This document shows positions 26,263 to 35,622 of a stretch of 64,000 bases of DNA, one piece after another (the stretch's first letter is position 1; each line of letters begins with the position of its first letter). Made by a program: the position numbers and the translations under genes. Origin of the DNA: Gluconacetobacter johannae (GTDB taxonomy: Bacteria > Pseudomonadota > Alphaproteobacteria > Acetobacterales > Acetobacteraceae); contig NZ_BAQK01000072.1 of assembly GCF_025994435.1 (NCBI RefSeq), positions 6,463 to 70,462 on the forward strand, written 5' to 3'. The notes beneath the pieces were generated by a model. It did not search any database, was not told the DNA's origin, and saw only the letters and a program-made list of their open reading frames with translations.

Positions 26263-28725
26263 TCAGCCGCGCAGCACCGCGCCGCAGGCGCGCGACACCG
26301 CCGCCACGATCCTGTCGGACACCGCCTCGATCTCGGCATCGGTCAGGCTGCGCTCGACGGGCTGCAGGACGATTTCGACACCCAGCGATTTATGGCCTTC
26401 CGGCACCTTGTCGCCTTCGTACACATCGAACAGGCGCACGCCGGAAATCAGGGTCCGTTCCGCCCCCCGGGCCGCGCGCAGCACCGCATCCGCCGCCACG
26501 TCACGGGCGACGACGAAGGCGAAGTCACGATGCACCGGCTGGAAGGGCGACAGGTCGGGCGCCGCGCGGCGGCGACGCTTGGGCTCGGCGATCGCGTCCA
26601 GGAACAGTTCAAACCCGACCACCGGCCGGTCCAGCCCGCGCCCGGCCAGCAAGGCCGGATGCATCTGCCCGAAATAGCCCAGCACGATCCGCGGCCCCTG
26701 CCGGATCACGCCCGACCGGCCCGGATGATAATGGCCCGGCGCATCCGCCGTGACCTGCACGCCCTCGATCGGCGCGCCCAGCGCCGCCAGCACGGCGAAG
26801 GCGTCGGCCTTGGCGTCCCACAGGCTGACCGGTTCGGCCGTGCGTCCGGGCAGGCGCGGGGTATGGCCGCTGTACAGCGCGGTCGCCACCTGCGTCTGCC
26901 CGTCGGCGGAAAAGCCCGGCCCGACCTCGAACAGCCCCAGGTCGGGATAGCCGCGCGCCGCGTTGCGCTCGACCGCCGACAGCAGGTTGACCATCGGCGT
27001 CGGCCGCATCTGGTCCAGGTCCGCCGCGATCGGGTTCAGCAGGCGCAGCGCCTCGGGCACCTCGCCGAACCGGGCGGCGGCGGCCTGCGCCACGAAGGAA
27101 TAGCCCACCGTCTCCATCAGGCCGCGCGACGCCAGGACCCGCCGCGCGGTGGCCGCACGCACCTGGCGCGGGGCCAGGGCGGGCAGCGGCACCGCCGACA
27201 GCGCGGGCAGCGAGACCGGCGGAATGGAATCCAGCCCCCGCAGGCGCAGGATTTCCTCGATCAGGTCGCATTCCGCATCGACGGCCCGCGCGCCGTCCTC
27301 GGCCTTGCGCGCCCGCGCCGGATCCAGCCCCGGCGCCTGGTCCAGGACCATGGGCATGGCGATGTCGTTGCGCCAGGACGGCACGTCCAGCAGCACCTCG
27401 TCCGCGTCGCGCTGGCGCACGGCGAAGCCCAGGGCCTCCAGCGCCGTGACGGCCTCGTCGGCCGGAACATCCACCCCGCCCAGGCCGGCGACCCGCGCGA
27501 AGCGCAGCCGGGCCTCGCGCTGCCACGCCGGGGCCTCGCCGGCCGACACCACCTCGCTGGCCTCGCCGCCGCACAGTTCGATAATCATGCGGCTCGCCGC
27601 CTCCAGCGCCGCGACCGGCAGGGCCTGGTCCACCCCGCGCTCGAACCGGTGGCGGGCGTCGGAATGCAGGCTGTGACGACGGCCGCTGAGCGCGATCCGC
27701 ACCGGGTCGAACAGCGCGCATTCCACGAACACGCTGGTCGTATCCGCGGTGACGCCGGTCGCCTCCCCGCCCATGATGCCGGCCAGGGACTGCACCCCGG
27801 CCACGTCGGCGATCACGCAATCCTCGGGCGAGACGACGATCTCCCGCCCGTCCAGCGCCTGGAACGCCTCGCCCGCGCCACGGCAGACCGTCAGCAGGTC
27901 GCCGGTCACGCGGTCGGCGTCGAAGACATGCAGCGGCCGCCCGAGGTCGTAGGCGAAGAAATTGGTGATATCGACCAGGGCGGAAATCGGCCGCAGCCCC
28001 ACCGCCCGCAGGCGGTTCTGCAGCCACTCCGGGCTGGGCCCGTTACGCAGGCCGCGAATCGTCCGCCCCAGCACCCACGGGCAGGCTTCGGGAAACAGGT
28101 TGGCCCAGCCGATCGGCGAATCGAACGTGCCCTCGACCGTTTCCGCCAGCCAGGGCCGCAGGTGGCCGACTCCGGCGGCGGCCAGGTCGCGGGCGATGCC
28201 CCGCACCGCCAGCGCGTCGCCCCGGTTGGGCGTGACGGCAATTTCGATCACCGGGTCGTTCAGCCCGGCGAAATCGGCATAGGACTGGCCGGGAACGGTG
28301 TCGGCGGGCAGTTCGGCGATGCCGTCATGCGCCTCGCCCAGGCCCAGCTCGCGCAGCGAGCACAGCATGCCGCCGCTGGTCTCGCCCCGGATCGCCCCGG
28401 CCTTGATGGTGATCTCCAGCCCCGGAATCCACGTCCCCGGCGGGGCGAAGATCACGGCCAGGCCGGTGCGGGCGTTCGGCGCGCCGCACACCACCTGCAC
28501 CGCCTCGAACCCCGGCCCGGCATCGACGCGGCAGACGCGCAGGCGGTCGGCGTTGGGGTGCTGCACGGCCTCGACGATGCGGGCGGTGCGGAAAGGCGCC
28601 AGCACAGCGCCCGGGTCTTCCAGACCTTCGACCTCCAGCCCGATCGTGTTCAGCTTCGCGCAGATCTCATCGAGCGTCGCCGTCGTGTCGAGGTGATCGC
28701 GCAGCCAGGACAGGGTGAACTTCAT
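26263..28725 (-). CDS. pheT: Phenylalanine-tRNA ligase beta subunit
   Basis: An 820-residue subunit of the (alpha-beta)2 cytoplasmic synthetase. Domains in order: an N-terminal OB-fold tRNA-binding part (VQVVCGAPNARTGL ... CSLRELGLG), the B3/B4 editing region with DITNFFAYDLGRPLHVFDAD, B5, the catalytic-like module with EVGPGF, and a C-terminal ferredoxin-like anticodon-binding domain (RDFAFVVARDV ... LFDVYEGDKVPEGHKSLG). Full length. Separated from pheS by 3 bp, so the two are co-transcribed. Confidence 0.96.
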   Translation of the reverse strand: MKFTLSWLRDHLDTTATLDEICAKLNTIGLEVEGLEDPGAVLAPFRTARIVEAVQHPNADRLRVCRVDAGPGFEAVQVVCGAPNARTGLAVIFAPPGTWIPGLEITIKAGAIRGETSGGMLCSLRELGLGEAHDGIAELPADTVPGQSYADFAGLNDPVIEIAVTPNRGDALAVRGIARDLAAAGVGHLRPWLAETVEGTFDSPIGWANLFPEACPWVLGRTIRGLRNGPSPEWLQNRLRAVGLRPISALVDITNFFAYDLGRPLHVFDADRVTGDLLTVCRGAGEAFQALDGREIVVSPEDCVIADVAGVQSLAGIMGGEATGVTADTTSVFVECALFDPVRIALSGRRHSLHSDARHRFERGVDQALPVAALEAASRMIIELCGGEASEVVSAGEAPAWQREARLRFARVAGLGGVDVPADEAVTALEALGFAVRQRDADEVLLDVPSWRNDIAMPMVLDQAPGLDPARARKAEDGARAVDAECDLIEEILRLRGLDSIPPVSLPALSAVPLPALAPRQVRAATARRVLASRGLMETVGYSFVAQAAAARFGEVPEALRLLNPIAADLDQMRPTPMVNLLSAVERNAARGYPDLGLFEVGPGFSADGQTQVATALYSGHTPRLPGRTAEPVSLWDAKADAFAVLAALGAPIEGVQVTADAPGHYHPGRSGVIRQGPRIVLGYFGQMHPALLAGRGLDRPVVGFELFLDAIAEPKRRRRAAPDLSPFQPVHRDFAFVVARDVAADAVLRAARGAERTLISGVRLFDVYEGDKVPEGHKSLGVEIVLQPVERSLTDAEIEAVSDRIVAAVSRACGAVLRG

Positions 28726-28728
28726 CGC

Positions 28729-29796
28729 TCAGAGACCTTCATGCAACAGGGCCGGTGACAGCGGGCTGGTGCCGTAATGGCGCAGCCAGCGCACGTCGCT
28801 CTCATAGAACGAGCGCAGGTCCGGAATGCCATGGCGCAGCATCGTCAGCCGTTCGATGCCCATCCCGAAGGCGAACCCCTGCCATTCGCGCGGGTCCAGG
28901 CCGCAGTTCGCCAGCACGCGCGGATGCACCATGCCCGAGCCCAGGACCTCCAGCCAGTCGCCGCCGCCGCCGATCTCGCCGCTCTTGCGCGACCAGCCGA
29001 TATCGACCTCCATCGACGGTTCGGTGAACGGGAAATACGAGGCGCGGAACCGCACCGGCAGGTCGGGCTTGCCGAAGAAGGCGCGCAGGAAATCGGTCAG
29101 GCAGCCCTTGAGGTGCGCCAGCGTGATGCCCCGGTCGATCACCAGCCCCTCGCACTGATGGAACATCGGCGAATGGGTGGCGTCATGGTCGGCGCGATAG
29201 GTGCGGCCCGGCGCGATGATGCGGATCGGCGGCGCCTCGCCCAGCATGGTGCGGATCTGCACGCCCGACGTCTGGGTGCGGAGTACGCGCTCGCGCCCTT
29301 GGTCCTCAGCGGGTAGGTAGAACGTATCCTGGTCGGTACGGGCCGGATGATGGTCGGGCGTGTTCAGCGCCGAGAAATTGTGCCAGTCGGTCTCGATGTC
29401 CGGCCCTTCGGCCACGCGGAAGCCCATCGCGCCGAAGATGGCGGCCATTTCCTCCATCGTGCGGCTGATCGGGTGAATCATGCCCGCGCGCTCGGCCGGC
29501 GCCGGCAGGGTGACATCGACGCGCTCCGCCGCCAGGCGGGCGTTCAGGATCTCGGCCTCGATCGCCGCGCCACGCTCCTCGATCGCGCGCGACAGTTCGT
29601 CGCGCAGGCGGTTCACCGCGGCGCCGCGCAGCTTGCGCGCGTCGGGCGTCATCCGCCCCAGTTCCTTCAGCAGCGCGGTCAGGCGTCCGGACTTGCCCAG
29701 CGTTCCCACGCGGACGGCGTCCCATTCCCGCCGGTCGGCGGCCACGGCCAGGGCGGCCAGCGTCTCCTGCCGCAGGGTCTCGAGATCGTCGCTCAT
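28729..29796 (-). CDS. pheS: Phenylalanine-tRNA ligase alpha subunit
   Basis: The 355-residue catalytic subunit. An N-terminal coiled-coil tRNA-binding arm (~1-85) precedes the class II core, with motif 2 (FHQCEGLVIDRGITLAHLKG) and motif 3 (GFAFGMGIERLTMLRHGIPDLR) visible. PSMEVDIGW and GSGMVHPRVL are family segments. ATG 29796 has GAGG about 5 bases upstream; the ORF extends to 29844 without support. Transcribed leftward after the rpmI-rplT unit, from which it is separated by a terminator-like hairpin. Confidence 0.96.
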   Translation of the reverse strand: MSDDLETLRQETLAALAVAADRREWDAVRVGTLGKSGRLTALLKELGRMTPDARKLRGAAVNRLRDELSRAIEERGAAIEAEILNARLAAERVDVTLPAPAERAGMIHPISRTMEEMAAIFGAMGFRVAEGPDIETDWHNFSALNTPDHHPARTDQDTFYLPAEDQGRERVLRTQTSGVQIRTMLGEAPPIRIIAPGRTYRADHDATHSPMFHQCEGLVIDRGITLAHLKGCLTDFLRAFFGKPDLPVRFRASYFPFTEPSMEVDIGWSRKSGEIGGGGDWLEVLGSGMVHPRVLANCGLDPREWQGFAFGMGIERLTMLRHGIPDLRSFYESDVRWLRHYGTSPLSPALLHEGL

Positions 29797-29968
29797 GGCA
29801 CCTCGCTCGGGCTTCGGGACCGGCCGGGGCCGGTCATGCCGCATAATCGGTTCGTCGCAGATCGTCCGTCGCGCGGCGTGACGACAGGCGCAAATCCCCT
29901 CGCCGGGGTGATTTTACGCACGCGGCAGATACAGGCTCCGCCGCGCCGAATAAAGCCCCCAAATGCGA

Positions 29969-29997
29969 AACGGGCCACCCTTGTGGGGTGGCCCGTT
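29969..29997 (-). terminator. Terminator of the rpmI-rplT unit
   Basis: AACGGGCCACCC (29969-29980) pairs perfectly with GGGTGGCCCGTT (29986-29997) around a 5-base loop. It begins 31 bp after the rplT stop on the minus strand, and a moderately T-rich stretch follows in that direction. It also lies upstream of pheS, so it could act in attenuation there. Confidence 0.75.
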
Positions 29998-30027
29998 CCG
30001 TAAAGCGCAGATCGCGTGGGGCGTCGC

Positions 30028-30390
30028 TCAGGCGGCGGCCAGCGCCGCCTGGGCCTTCTTGACGATCTCGGCGAAGGTGGCGGCATCGTCGAACGCGATG
30101 GCGGCCAGCACCTTGCGGTCGATCTCGATCCCGGCCTTGTCGAGGCCATAGATGAACTTGCTGTAGGTCAGCCCATGCTCGCGGACGGCCGCGTTGATGC
30201 GCTGGATCCACAGGGCGCGGAAATCGCGCTTCTTGTTCCGACGGTCGCGATAGGCATAGCGCAGGGCCTTTTCCAGGCGCTCCAGCGCGATGCGATAGTT
30301 GGTCGAGGACCGGCCGCGATAGCCCTTGGACTGATCGAGAACCTTCTTGTGACGGGCGTGGGTGGTCACACCCCGCTTTACACGTGCCAT
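30028..30390 (-). CDS. rplT: 50S ribosomal protein L20
   Basis: A 120-residue early-assembly 23S rRNA-binding protein. The start MARVKRGVTTHARHKKVL and later RIALERLEKALRYAYRDR and LWIQRINAA are typical. AAGGAG lies about 10 bases upstream of the ATG. It follows rpmI by 14 bp. L20 represses its own operon in other bacteria; no leader structure was identified here. Confidence 0.97.
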   Translation of the reverse strand: MARVKRGVTTHARHKKVLDQSKGYRGRSSTNYRIALERLEKALRYAYRDRRNKKRDFRALWIQRINAAVREHGLTYSKFIYGLDKAGIEIDRKVLAAIAFDDAATFAEIVKKAQAALAAA

Positions 30391-30404
30391 GTCTCAGGTG
30401 CTCC

Positions 30405-30608
30405 TTATGCCAGCCCGTAGGGGGCCCACTGCTTCACAGTGCGGCCATCCATTTCGGTCAACGTCTGCGAACCGCGGTTCGTGCGCTTCATCTTCTGCGA
30501 ACGGTTGATAAGGCCGTGGCGCTTGTTGCCCGGCCCCGCCAGCACCTTGCCGGTCGCGGTGATCTTGAACCGCTTCTTGACCGACGACTTGGTCTTCATC
30601 TTGGGCAT
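30405..30608 (-). CDS. rpmI: 50S ribosomal protein L35
   Basis: A 67-residue very basic protein: MPKMKTKSSVKKRFK start, KRHGLINRS in the middle. The ATG at 30608 has AAGGAG 6 bases upstream, so the ATG five codons earlier (30623) is not the start. infC, the usual first gene of this operon, is not upstream; the 207-bp gap to the next gene must carry the promoter. Confidence 0.97.
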   Translation of the reverse strand: MPKMKTKSSVKKRFKITATGKVLAGPGNKRHGLINRSQKMKRTNRGSQTLTEMDGRTVKQWAPYGLA

Positions 30609-30815
30609 TTTCGTCTCCTTCATCTACAGGCTGCGGCCGCATCGCGGCACTCAGGCAGCGGTCACGGCCGGGCATGCCCATTCCAGGCCCGGACGCGCGA
30701 ACAGGGGGCTGGCTATAGACAAGGCGCGCGGCGCGATCAAGCCCCTCGCGGCCCGAATCGCACCCCGCCGCGCCACAAGGTGGAAAATCGCGCCGAACCG
30801 CCCCATCTGTGCCCC

Positions 30816-31139
30816 ATGACCCGACCCTTCGACGCCCGCGCGTTCCATTTCTCGCTCGCCGGCGACACGCCGCCCCCAGCCCTGCCGCCGCACCTGCGCG
30901 CCCTGTGGCACGACGCACGCGGCGAGTGGGGCCGCGCGCACGACCTCGTGGAGGACGGCGCGACACGCCCGGCCTGCCGCGTGCACGCCTACCTGCACCG
31001 GCGCGAGGGCGACGAGGCCAACGCGGCCTACTGGTACCGCCGCGCGGGGGAATCCCCCTGCCGCGAACCGCTGGACAGGGAACGCGACACGCTGATCCGC
31101 CGTTATCTGGCGGATCTGGAGGCCCTCCCCGGGATTTGA
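30816..31139 (+). CDS. Conserved protein of unknown function, 107 residues
   Basis: A small cytoplasmic protein with a pattern seen in many proteobacteria: LWHDARGEWGRAHDLVEDG, then VHAYLHRREGDEANAAYWYRRAGE. The two helical blocks resemble a degenerate tetratricopeptide/Sel1 unit. No biochemical role is known to me. The ATG at 30816 is the first plausible start; the longer frame back to 30384 is antisense to rpmI-rplT. Divergent from rpmI. Confidence 0.7.
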   Translation: MTRPFDARAFHFSLAGDTPPPALPPHLRALWHDARGEWGRAHDLVEDGATRPACRVHAYLHRREGDEANAAYWYRRAGESPCREPLDRERDTLIRRYLADLEALPGI

Positions 31140-31245
31140 CCGCCGACGATGCGGCGGACGGCAGCGTTGTGCAAAAACCCTCTCGAAGCCGCCGGGGAGA
31201 ACGCGATAGAGCGTACCCATCCTTCCCTGTCAGGACAGTCCTTCC

Positions 31246-32727
31246 ATGCCGGCTCTCGCCAATTCGACCCTCGGCCAGCTTCCCGCCCCGATCATCGTCC
31301 CGACCTATGACAGGGCCGCGATCCGCCCCGGCATCGCGCATATGAGCGTGGGGAATTTCCACCGCGCGCATCAGGCCGTCTATCTGGACCGCGTGCTGGC
31401 CATGCCAGGGAACGCCGAATGGGGCATCCTGGGCATCGGCATCATGGACGACGCGCGCGAACGCGCGAAGGCCGACGCCCTGCACGCGCAGGACGGGCTC
31501 TATACACTGACCGAATGCCCGGCCGACGCCCCCGACACCGTTCGCGTCATCGGCTCGATCGTGGACTATCTCCACGCCCCGGACGACCGGGCGGCGACGA
31601 TCCGCCGCCTGGCCGACCCGGCGATCCGCATCGTCAGCATGACGGTCACCGAGGGCGGCTATTATGTGGACGAAGCCGGGCAGTTCCAACTGGACCACCC
31701 CACCATCGCCGAGGACCTGGCCCGCGACGTGCCCCACACCGTCTTCGGCCTGCTGACCGAGGCCCTGCGCCTGCGGCGCGACGGCGGCGTCGGCCCCTTC
31801 ACCATCCTGTCCTGCGACAACCTGCCCCATAACGGCCACGTCGCCCGCACCGCCTTCCTCAGTTGGGCCCGCGCCCGCGACGCGGCCCTTGCCGACTGGA
31901 TCGCCGCCCACGTCACCTTCCCGTGCACGATGGTGGACCGCATCACCCCCGCGGTCCGCGACGCCGACATCGCCCGGCTGGACGCCGCCAGCGGCGTGGA
32001 CGACCGCGCCCCGGTGTTCTGCGAGGATTTCATCCAGTGGGTGGTCGAGGATTCGTTCTGCGCCGGCCGTCCGCCGCTCGAAGCCGCGGGCGTCCTGTTC
32101 ACCAAGGACGTGGCGCCCTACGAGCAGGTCAAGCTGAGGATGCTCAACGCCTCGCATTCCATGCTCGGCCTGCCCGGCGTGCTGATGGGCTATCGCGTCG
32201 TCAGCGACATCATGCGCGACCCCGACGTCATCGAACTGCTCGAACGCTATCTCGGCTTCGATGCCGAACCGCTGCTCACGGCGCCGCCGGGCATGGAGCT
32301 GCATGAGTATGGCGCCCTGCTGCTGCGCCGCTTCCGCAACCAGGCGATCAGCGACCAGCTGCTGCGTATCGCCTCCGACAGCGCGTCGAAACTGCCGGTC
32401 TTCGTCAAGGACACCGCCACCGGCACGCTGGCGCGCGGGGGCAATCCGGTGCGGATCGCCTTCCTGCTGGCCTGCTTTGCCGAATATCTGCGCGGAACCG
32501 ACGACAGCGGGGCCGCCTACACCGTGGCGGAACCCCATCTGACGCCCGACGATCTGGCGCTGGCCGGCGATGCCGATCCGGGCCGGGCGCTGGGCATGTC
32601 GGTGTTCGCCGGATGGGGGCTGGAGGATCATCCCGCCTTCGTCGCGCTGTTCGTCCGCCTGCGCCGCGCCATCCGCGCCGACGGCGTCCGCCCGACGCTG
32701 CGCGCGATCATCGCCCAGCCCGGCTGA
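31246..32727 (+). CDS. Mannitol dehydrogenase-family polyol/sugar-acid dehydrogenase
   Basis: A 493-residue long-chain NAD(P)-dependent dehydrogenase. The cofactor site is in MSVGNFHRAHQAVYLD. The catalytic K-x4-N-x3-H motif is in KLRMLNASHSMLG near residue 292. EGGYYVD and LSCDNLPHNG are family signatures. Members oxidise mannitol, arabitol or sorbitol to ketoses, or reduce fructuronate or tagaturonate; the sequence does not decide. It stands alone before gcd and suits the sugar/polyol oxidation theme. A short perfect dyad CTGTC-AG-GACAG lies at 31227-31238, just before the start. Confidence 0.88.
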   Translation: MPALANSTLGQLPAPIIVPTYDRAAIRPGIAHMSVGNFHRAHQAVYLDRVLAMPGNAEWGILGIGIMDDARERAKADALHAQDGLYTLTECPADAPDTVRVIGSIVDYLHAPDDRAATIRRLADPAIRIVSMTVTEGGYYVDEAGQFQLDHPTIAEDLARDVPHTVFGLLTEALRLRRDGGVGPFTILSCDNLPHNGHVARTAFLSWARARDAALADWIAAHVTFPCTMVDRITPAVRDADIARLDAASGVDDRAPVFCEDFIQWVVEDSFCAGRPPLEAAGVLFTKDVAPYEQVKLRMLNASHSMLGLPGVLMGYRVVSDIMRDPDVIELLERYLGFDAEPLLTAPPGMELHEYGALLLRRFRNQAISDQLLRIASDSASKLPVFVKDTATGTLARGGNPVRIAFLLACFAEYLRGTDDSGAAYTVAEPHLTPDDLALAGDADPGRALGMSVFAGWGLEDHPAFVALFVRLRRAIRADGVRPTLRAIIAQPG

Positions 32728-32977
32728 CGCCCGGAACCGAAAAGATCGCGAAATTGTGAACCGGTTGTCATCGGGCAGAAACATTGCGCCCCGCACGGCA
32801 ACCCATTCCGCAACCCGAAAGTCATGTCCGGGGAAAAACGGAAACCCCCGCCGCCTCGCCGCCGGCCCCCGGCGGACGGGGAACGGACGCCGCCACCACA
32901 CGTTAACTTGACCGTTCAAAAACTTATGGGCTTGTCACGCAGTTCGGATCGAATTTCCACAGCGAGTTGGGTTTTCA

Positions 32978-35365
32978 ATGAACAGTTCACAAGGATTGCG
33001 GCCGATCGTCGCGATCACCGCAGGGGTCTGCGCCCTGATCGGGCTCTACCTGCTGGCCGGCGGCGTCTGGCTGACCGCGCTGGGCGGGTCGGCCTATTAC
33101 GTCGTCGCCGGCCTCATGCTGCTGGTGACGGCCGGACTGCTGTTCCGGCGCCGGCAGGAGGCCCTGTGGGTCTATGCCGCCCTGCTGATCGGCACCATGA
33201 TCTGGGCCGTGGCCGAGGTCGGGTTCGATTTCTGGGCCCTGGCTCCGCGTGGCGACATCCTGGTCCCGCTGGGGGTCTGGCTGCTGCTGCCCCCCGTCAC
33301 CCGTGGGCTGGGCCCGGCAAGCCGGGCGGGCCTGCTGCCGCTGGCCGCGAGCGTCGGCGCGGCGGTCGTCGTGGTCGGGGCGGCCCTGGTGCAGGACCCG
33401 CAGGACATCGCAGGCAGCCTGCCGCAGGTCGCGCAGAACGCGCCCACGCCGGGCGACGCGGGCCAGATTCCCGACGAGGACTGGCAGGCCTATGGCCGCA
33501 CCCAGTTCGGCGACCGGTTCAGCCCGCTCAAGCAGATCACGCCGGCCAATGTGCATGACCTGAAGGTCGCGTGGGTGTTCCGCACCGGCGACATGAAGGG
33601 GCCGCACGATCCGGGCGAATTCACCGACGAGGTGACGCCGATCAAGATCCGCGACACCGTCTACCTGTGCTCGCCGCACCAGATCCTGTTCGCGCTGGAT
33701 GCCGCCACCGGCAAGCAGAAATGGAAATTCGATCCCAAGATCGCCTACAACCCGACCTTCCAGCACATGACCTGCCGCGGCGTCTCGTACCACGAGACCG
33801 CGGCCGACGCCCAGACGATCGACGGCGCCCAGGCCCCCGCCGAGTGCCCGCGCCGCATCTTCCTGCCCACCAATGACGGGCGCCTGTTCGCCGTGAACGC
33901 GGAAACCGGCGAGCGCTGCCACAGTTTCGGCGATGACGGCGCGGTCGACCTGAAGGCCGGCGAAGCCGTCCAGACCCCCGGTTTCTTCGAGGCGACGTCG
34001 CCCCCGGTCGTCACCGACAAGCTGGTCATCATCTCGGGCGCGGTGATGGACAACTACTCGACCCACGAGCCCTCGGGCGTCACGCGCGGCTTTGACGTCT
34101 ATACCGGCCGGCTGGTCTGGGTGTTCGACGCCGGCAACCCCGACCCCAACGAAATGCCGTCCGACACGCACCATTTCGTCGGCAACTCGCCCAATTCCTG
34201 GATCGTGTCGTCCTACGATCCCAAGCTGAACCTGATCTTCATCCCCATGGGCGTGCAGACGCCCGACATCTGGGGCGGCAACCGCGGCGCGGACGCCGAA
34301 CGCTTCGCCAGCGCGATCCTGGCGCTGAACGCCGACACCGGGAAGATGGCCTGGTCGTACCAGACCGTGCACCATGACCTGTGGGACATGGACATCCCGG
34401 CCCAGCCCAGCCTGGTGGACATCCGCACCGCCAGCGGCGACATCGTGCCCACGCTGTATGCCCCGGCCAAGACGGGCAACATCTTCGTCCTGGACCGCCG
34501 CACCGGCACCCCGGTCGTGCCCGCGCCGGAAACCCCGGTGCCGCAGGGCGCAGCCCCGGGCGATCACACCTCGCCCACCCAGCCGTTCTCGGAGCTGACC
34601 TTCCGGCCGAAGAAGAATCTGACGGACGCCGACATGTGGGGCGGCACGATGTTCGACCAGTTGATGTGCCGCATCATGTTCCATCAGCTCCGCTACGAGG
34701 GGCCGTTCACCCCGCCGTCGGTGCAGGGCACGCTGGTGTTCCCGGGCAATCTGGGCATGTTCGAATGGGGCGGCCTGGCCGTCGATCCGGTGCGGCAGAT
34801 CGCTATCGCCAATCCGATCGCGATCCCGTTCGTGTCGCGCCTGATCCCGCGCGGGCCGAACAATCCGGCCAATCCCGACGCCTCGCAGCCCTCGGGGTCG
34901 GAAAGCGGCGTCCAGCCGCAGTTCGGCGTGCCCTTCGGCGTGACGCTCAGCCCGTTCCTGTCGCCGCTCGGCCTGCCGTGCAAGGAGCCGGGCTGGGGCT
35001 TCATGGCCGGGATCGACCTGAAGACCAACAAGATCACCTGGATGCACCGCAACGGCACGACCCGCGACAGCGCCCCGGTGCCGATCCCCTTCAAGGTCGG
35101 CATCCCGAGCCTGGGCGGACCGCTGACCACGGCAGGCGGCGTCGCGTTCCTGACCTCGACGGCGGATTACTACATCCGCGCCTACGACGTCACGACCGGC
35201 CAGCAGCTCTGGCAGGATCGCCTGCCCGCCGGCGGCCAGTCCACGCCGATGACCTACGCCGTGAACGGGCGCCAGTTCATCGTCACGGCCGACGGCGGCC
35301 ACGGCTCGTTCGGCAGCAAGCTGGGCGACTACGTCGTCGCCTACGCCCTGCCCGAGGGGCACTGA
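32978..35365 (+). CDS. gcd: Membrane-bound PQQ-dependent glucose dehydrogenase
   Basis: A 795-residue quinoprotein that oxidises glucose to glucono-delta-lactone in the periplasm and passes electrons to ubiquinone. Five membrane helices fill residues ~1-145. The remaining eight-bladed propeller has tryptophan-docking repeats (KVAWVFRTGD, GKQKWKFD, GRLVWVFDAGNPD, KMAWSYQTVHHDLWDMD). THHFVGNSPNSW and the terminal ADGGHGSFGSKLGDYVVAYALP are conserved in Gcd. Length is typical (~796-808). It stands alone, with a 250-bp upstream gap and a strong terminator behind. PQQ synthesis genes are not in the window. Confidence 0.96.
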   Translation: MNSSQGLRPIVAITAGVCALIGLYLLAGGVWLTALGGSAYYVVAGLMLLVTAGLLFRRRQEALWVYAALLIGTMIWAVAEVGFDFWALAPRGDILVPLGVWLLLPPVTRGLGPASRAGLLPLAASVGAAVVVVGAALVQDPQDIAGSLPQVAQNAPTPGDAGQIPDEDWQAYGRTQFGDRFSPLKQITPANVHDLKVAWVFRTGDMKGPHDPGEFTDEVTPIKIRDTVYLCSPHQILFALDAATGKQKWKFDPKIAYNPTFQHMTCRGVSYHETAADAQTIDGAQAPAECPRRIFLPTNDGRLFAVNAETGERCHSFGDDGAVDLKAGEAVQTPGFFEATSPPVVTDKLVIISGAVMDNYSTHEPSGVTRGFDVYTGRLVWVFDAGNPDPNEMPSDTHHFVGNSPNSWIVSSYDPKLNLIFIPMGVQTPDIWGGNRGADAERFASAILALNADTGKMAWSYQTVHHDLWDMDIPAQPSLVDIRTASGDIVPTLYAPAKTGNIFVLDRRTGTPVVPAPETPVPQGAAPGDHTSPTQPFSELTFRPKKNLTDADMWGGTMFDQLMCRIMFHQLRYEGPFTPPSVQGTLVFPGNLGMFEWGGLAVDPVRQIAIANPIAIPFVSRLIPRGPNNPANPDASQPSGSESGVQPQFGVPFGVTLSPFLSPLGLPCKEPGWGFMAGIDLKTNKITWMHRNGTTRDSAPVPIPFKVGIPSLGGPLTTAGGVAFLTSTADYYIRAYDVTTGQQLWQDRLPAGGQSTPMTYAVNGRQFIVTADGGHGSFGSKLGDYVVAYALPEGH

Positions 35366-35423
35366 CCCTCTCCCCCCGGCCCGGCAACCACCGGGCCGGA
35401 ACTACCAGGAATTTGAACAGGAT

Positions 35424-35448
35424 AAGGGCCGGACTTCCGGCCCTTTTT
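35424..35448 (+). terminator. Rho-independent terminator of gcd
   Basis: AAGGGCCGG (35424-35432) pairs with CCGGCCCTT (35437-35445) around a 4-base loop, followed by a T-run. It lies 59 bp after the gcd stop and insulates the downstream dehydrogenase operon. Confidence 0.88.
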
Positions 35449-35622
35449 CTATTCAGCCGGTTGCGCGCGCCCCTGCCCGGCCGTCATAACATGACACGGC
35501 TGGCATCCTGCCGGTGCCGGACCACCCCGCGCGCGCATCCCTTCCGAACCCGGACGCGATGTGGCGGCAGCGGACAAAAGAGGGGGTGACGACATGAATT
35601 TCCCGTTCCGCAGGGTCTGGTC

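Noticed and set aside
25222..28758. 1178-codon open frame on the plus strand
   Set aside because: Antisense to pheT and pstS. Composition is Arg/Gln/His/Pro/Gly-rich, as expected for the complement of GC-rich codons; no domain is seen.
32728..32977. Promoter or riboswitch before gcd
   Set aside because: TTGACC at ~32908 has no acceptable -10 partner at normal spacing, and no conserved riboswitch core was recognised.
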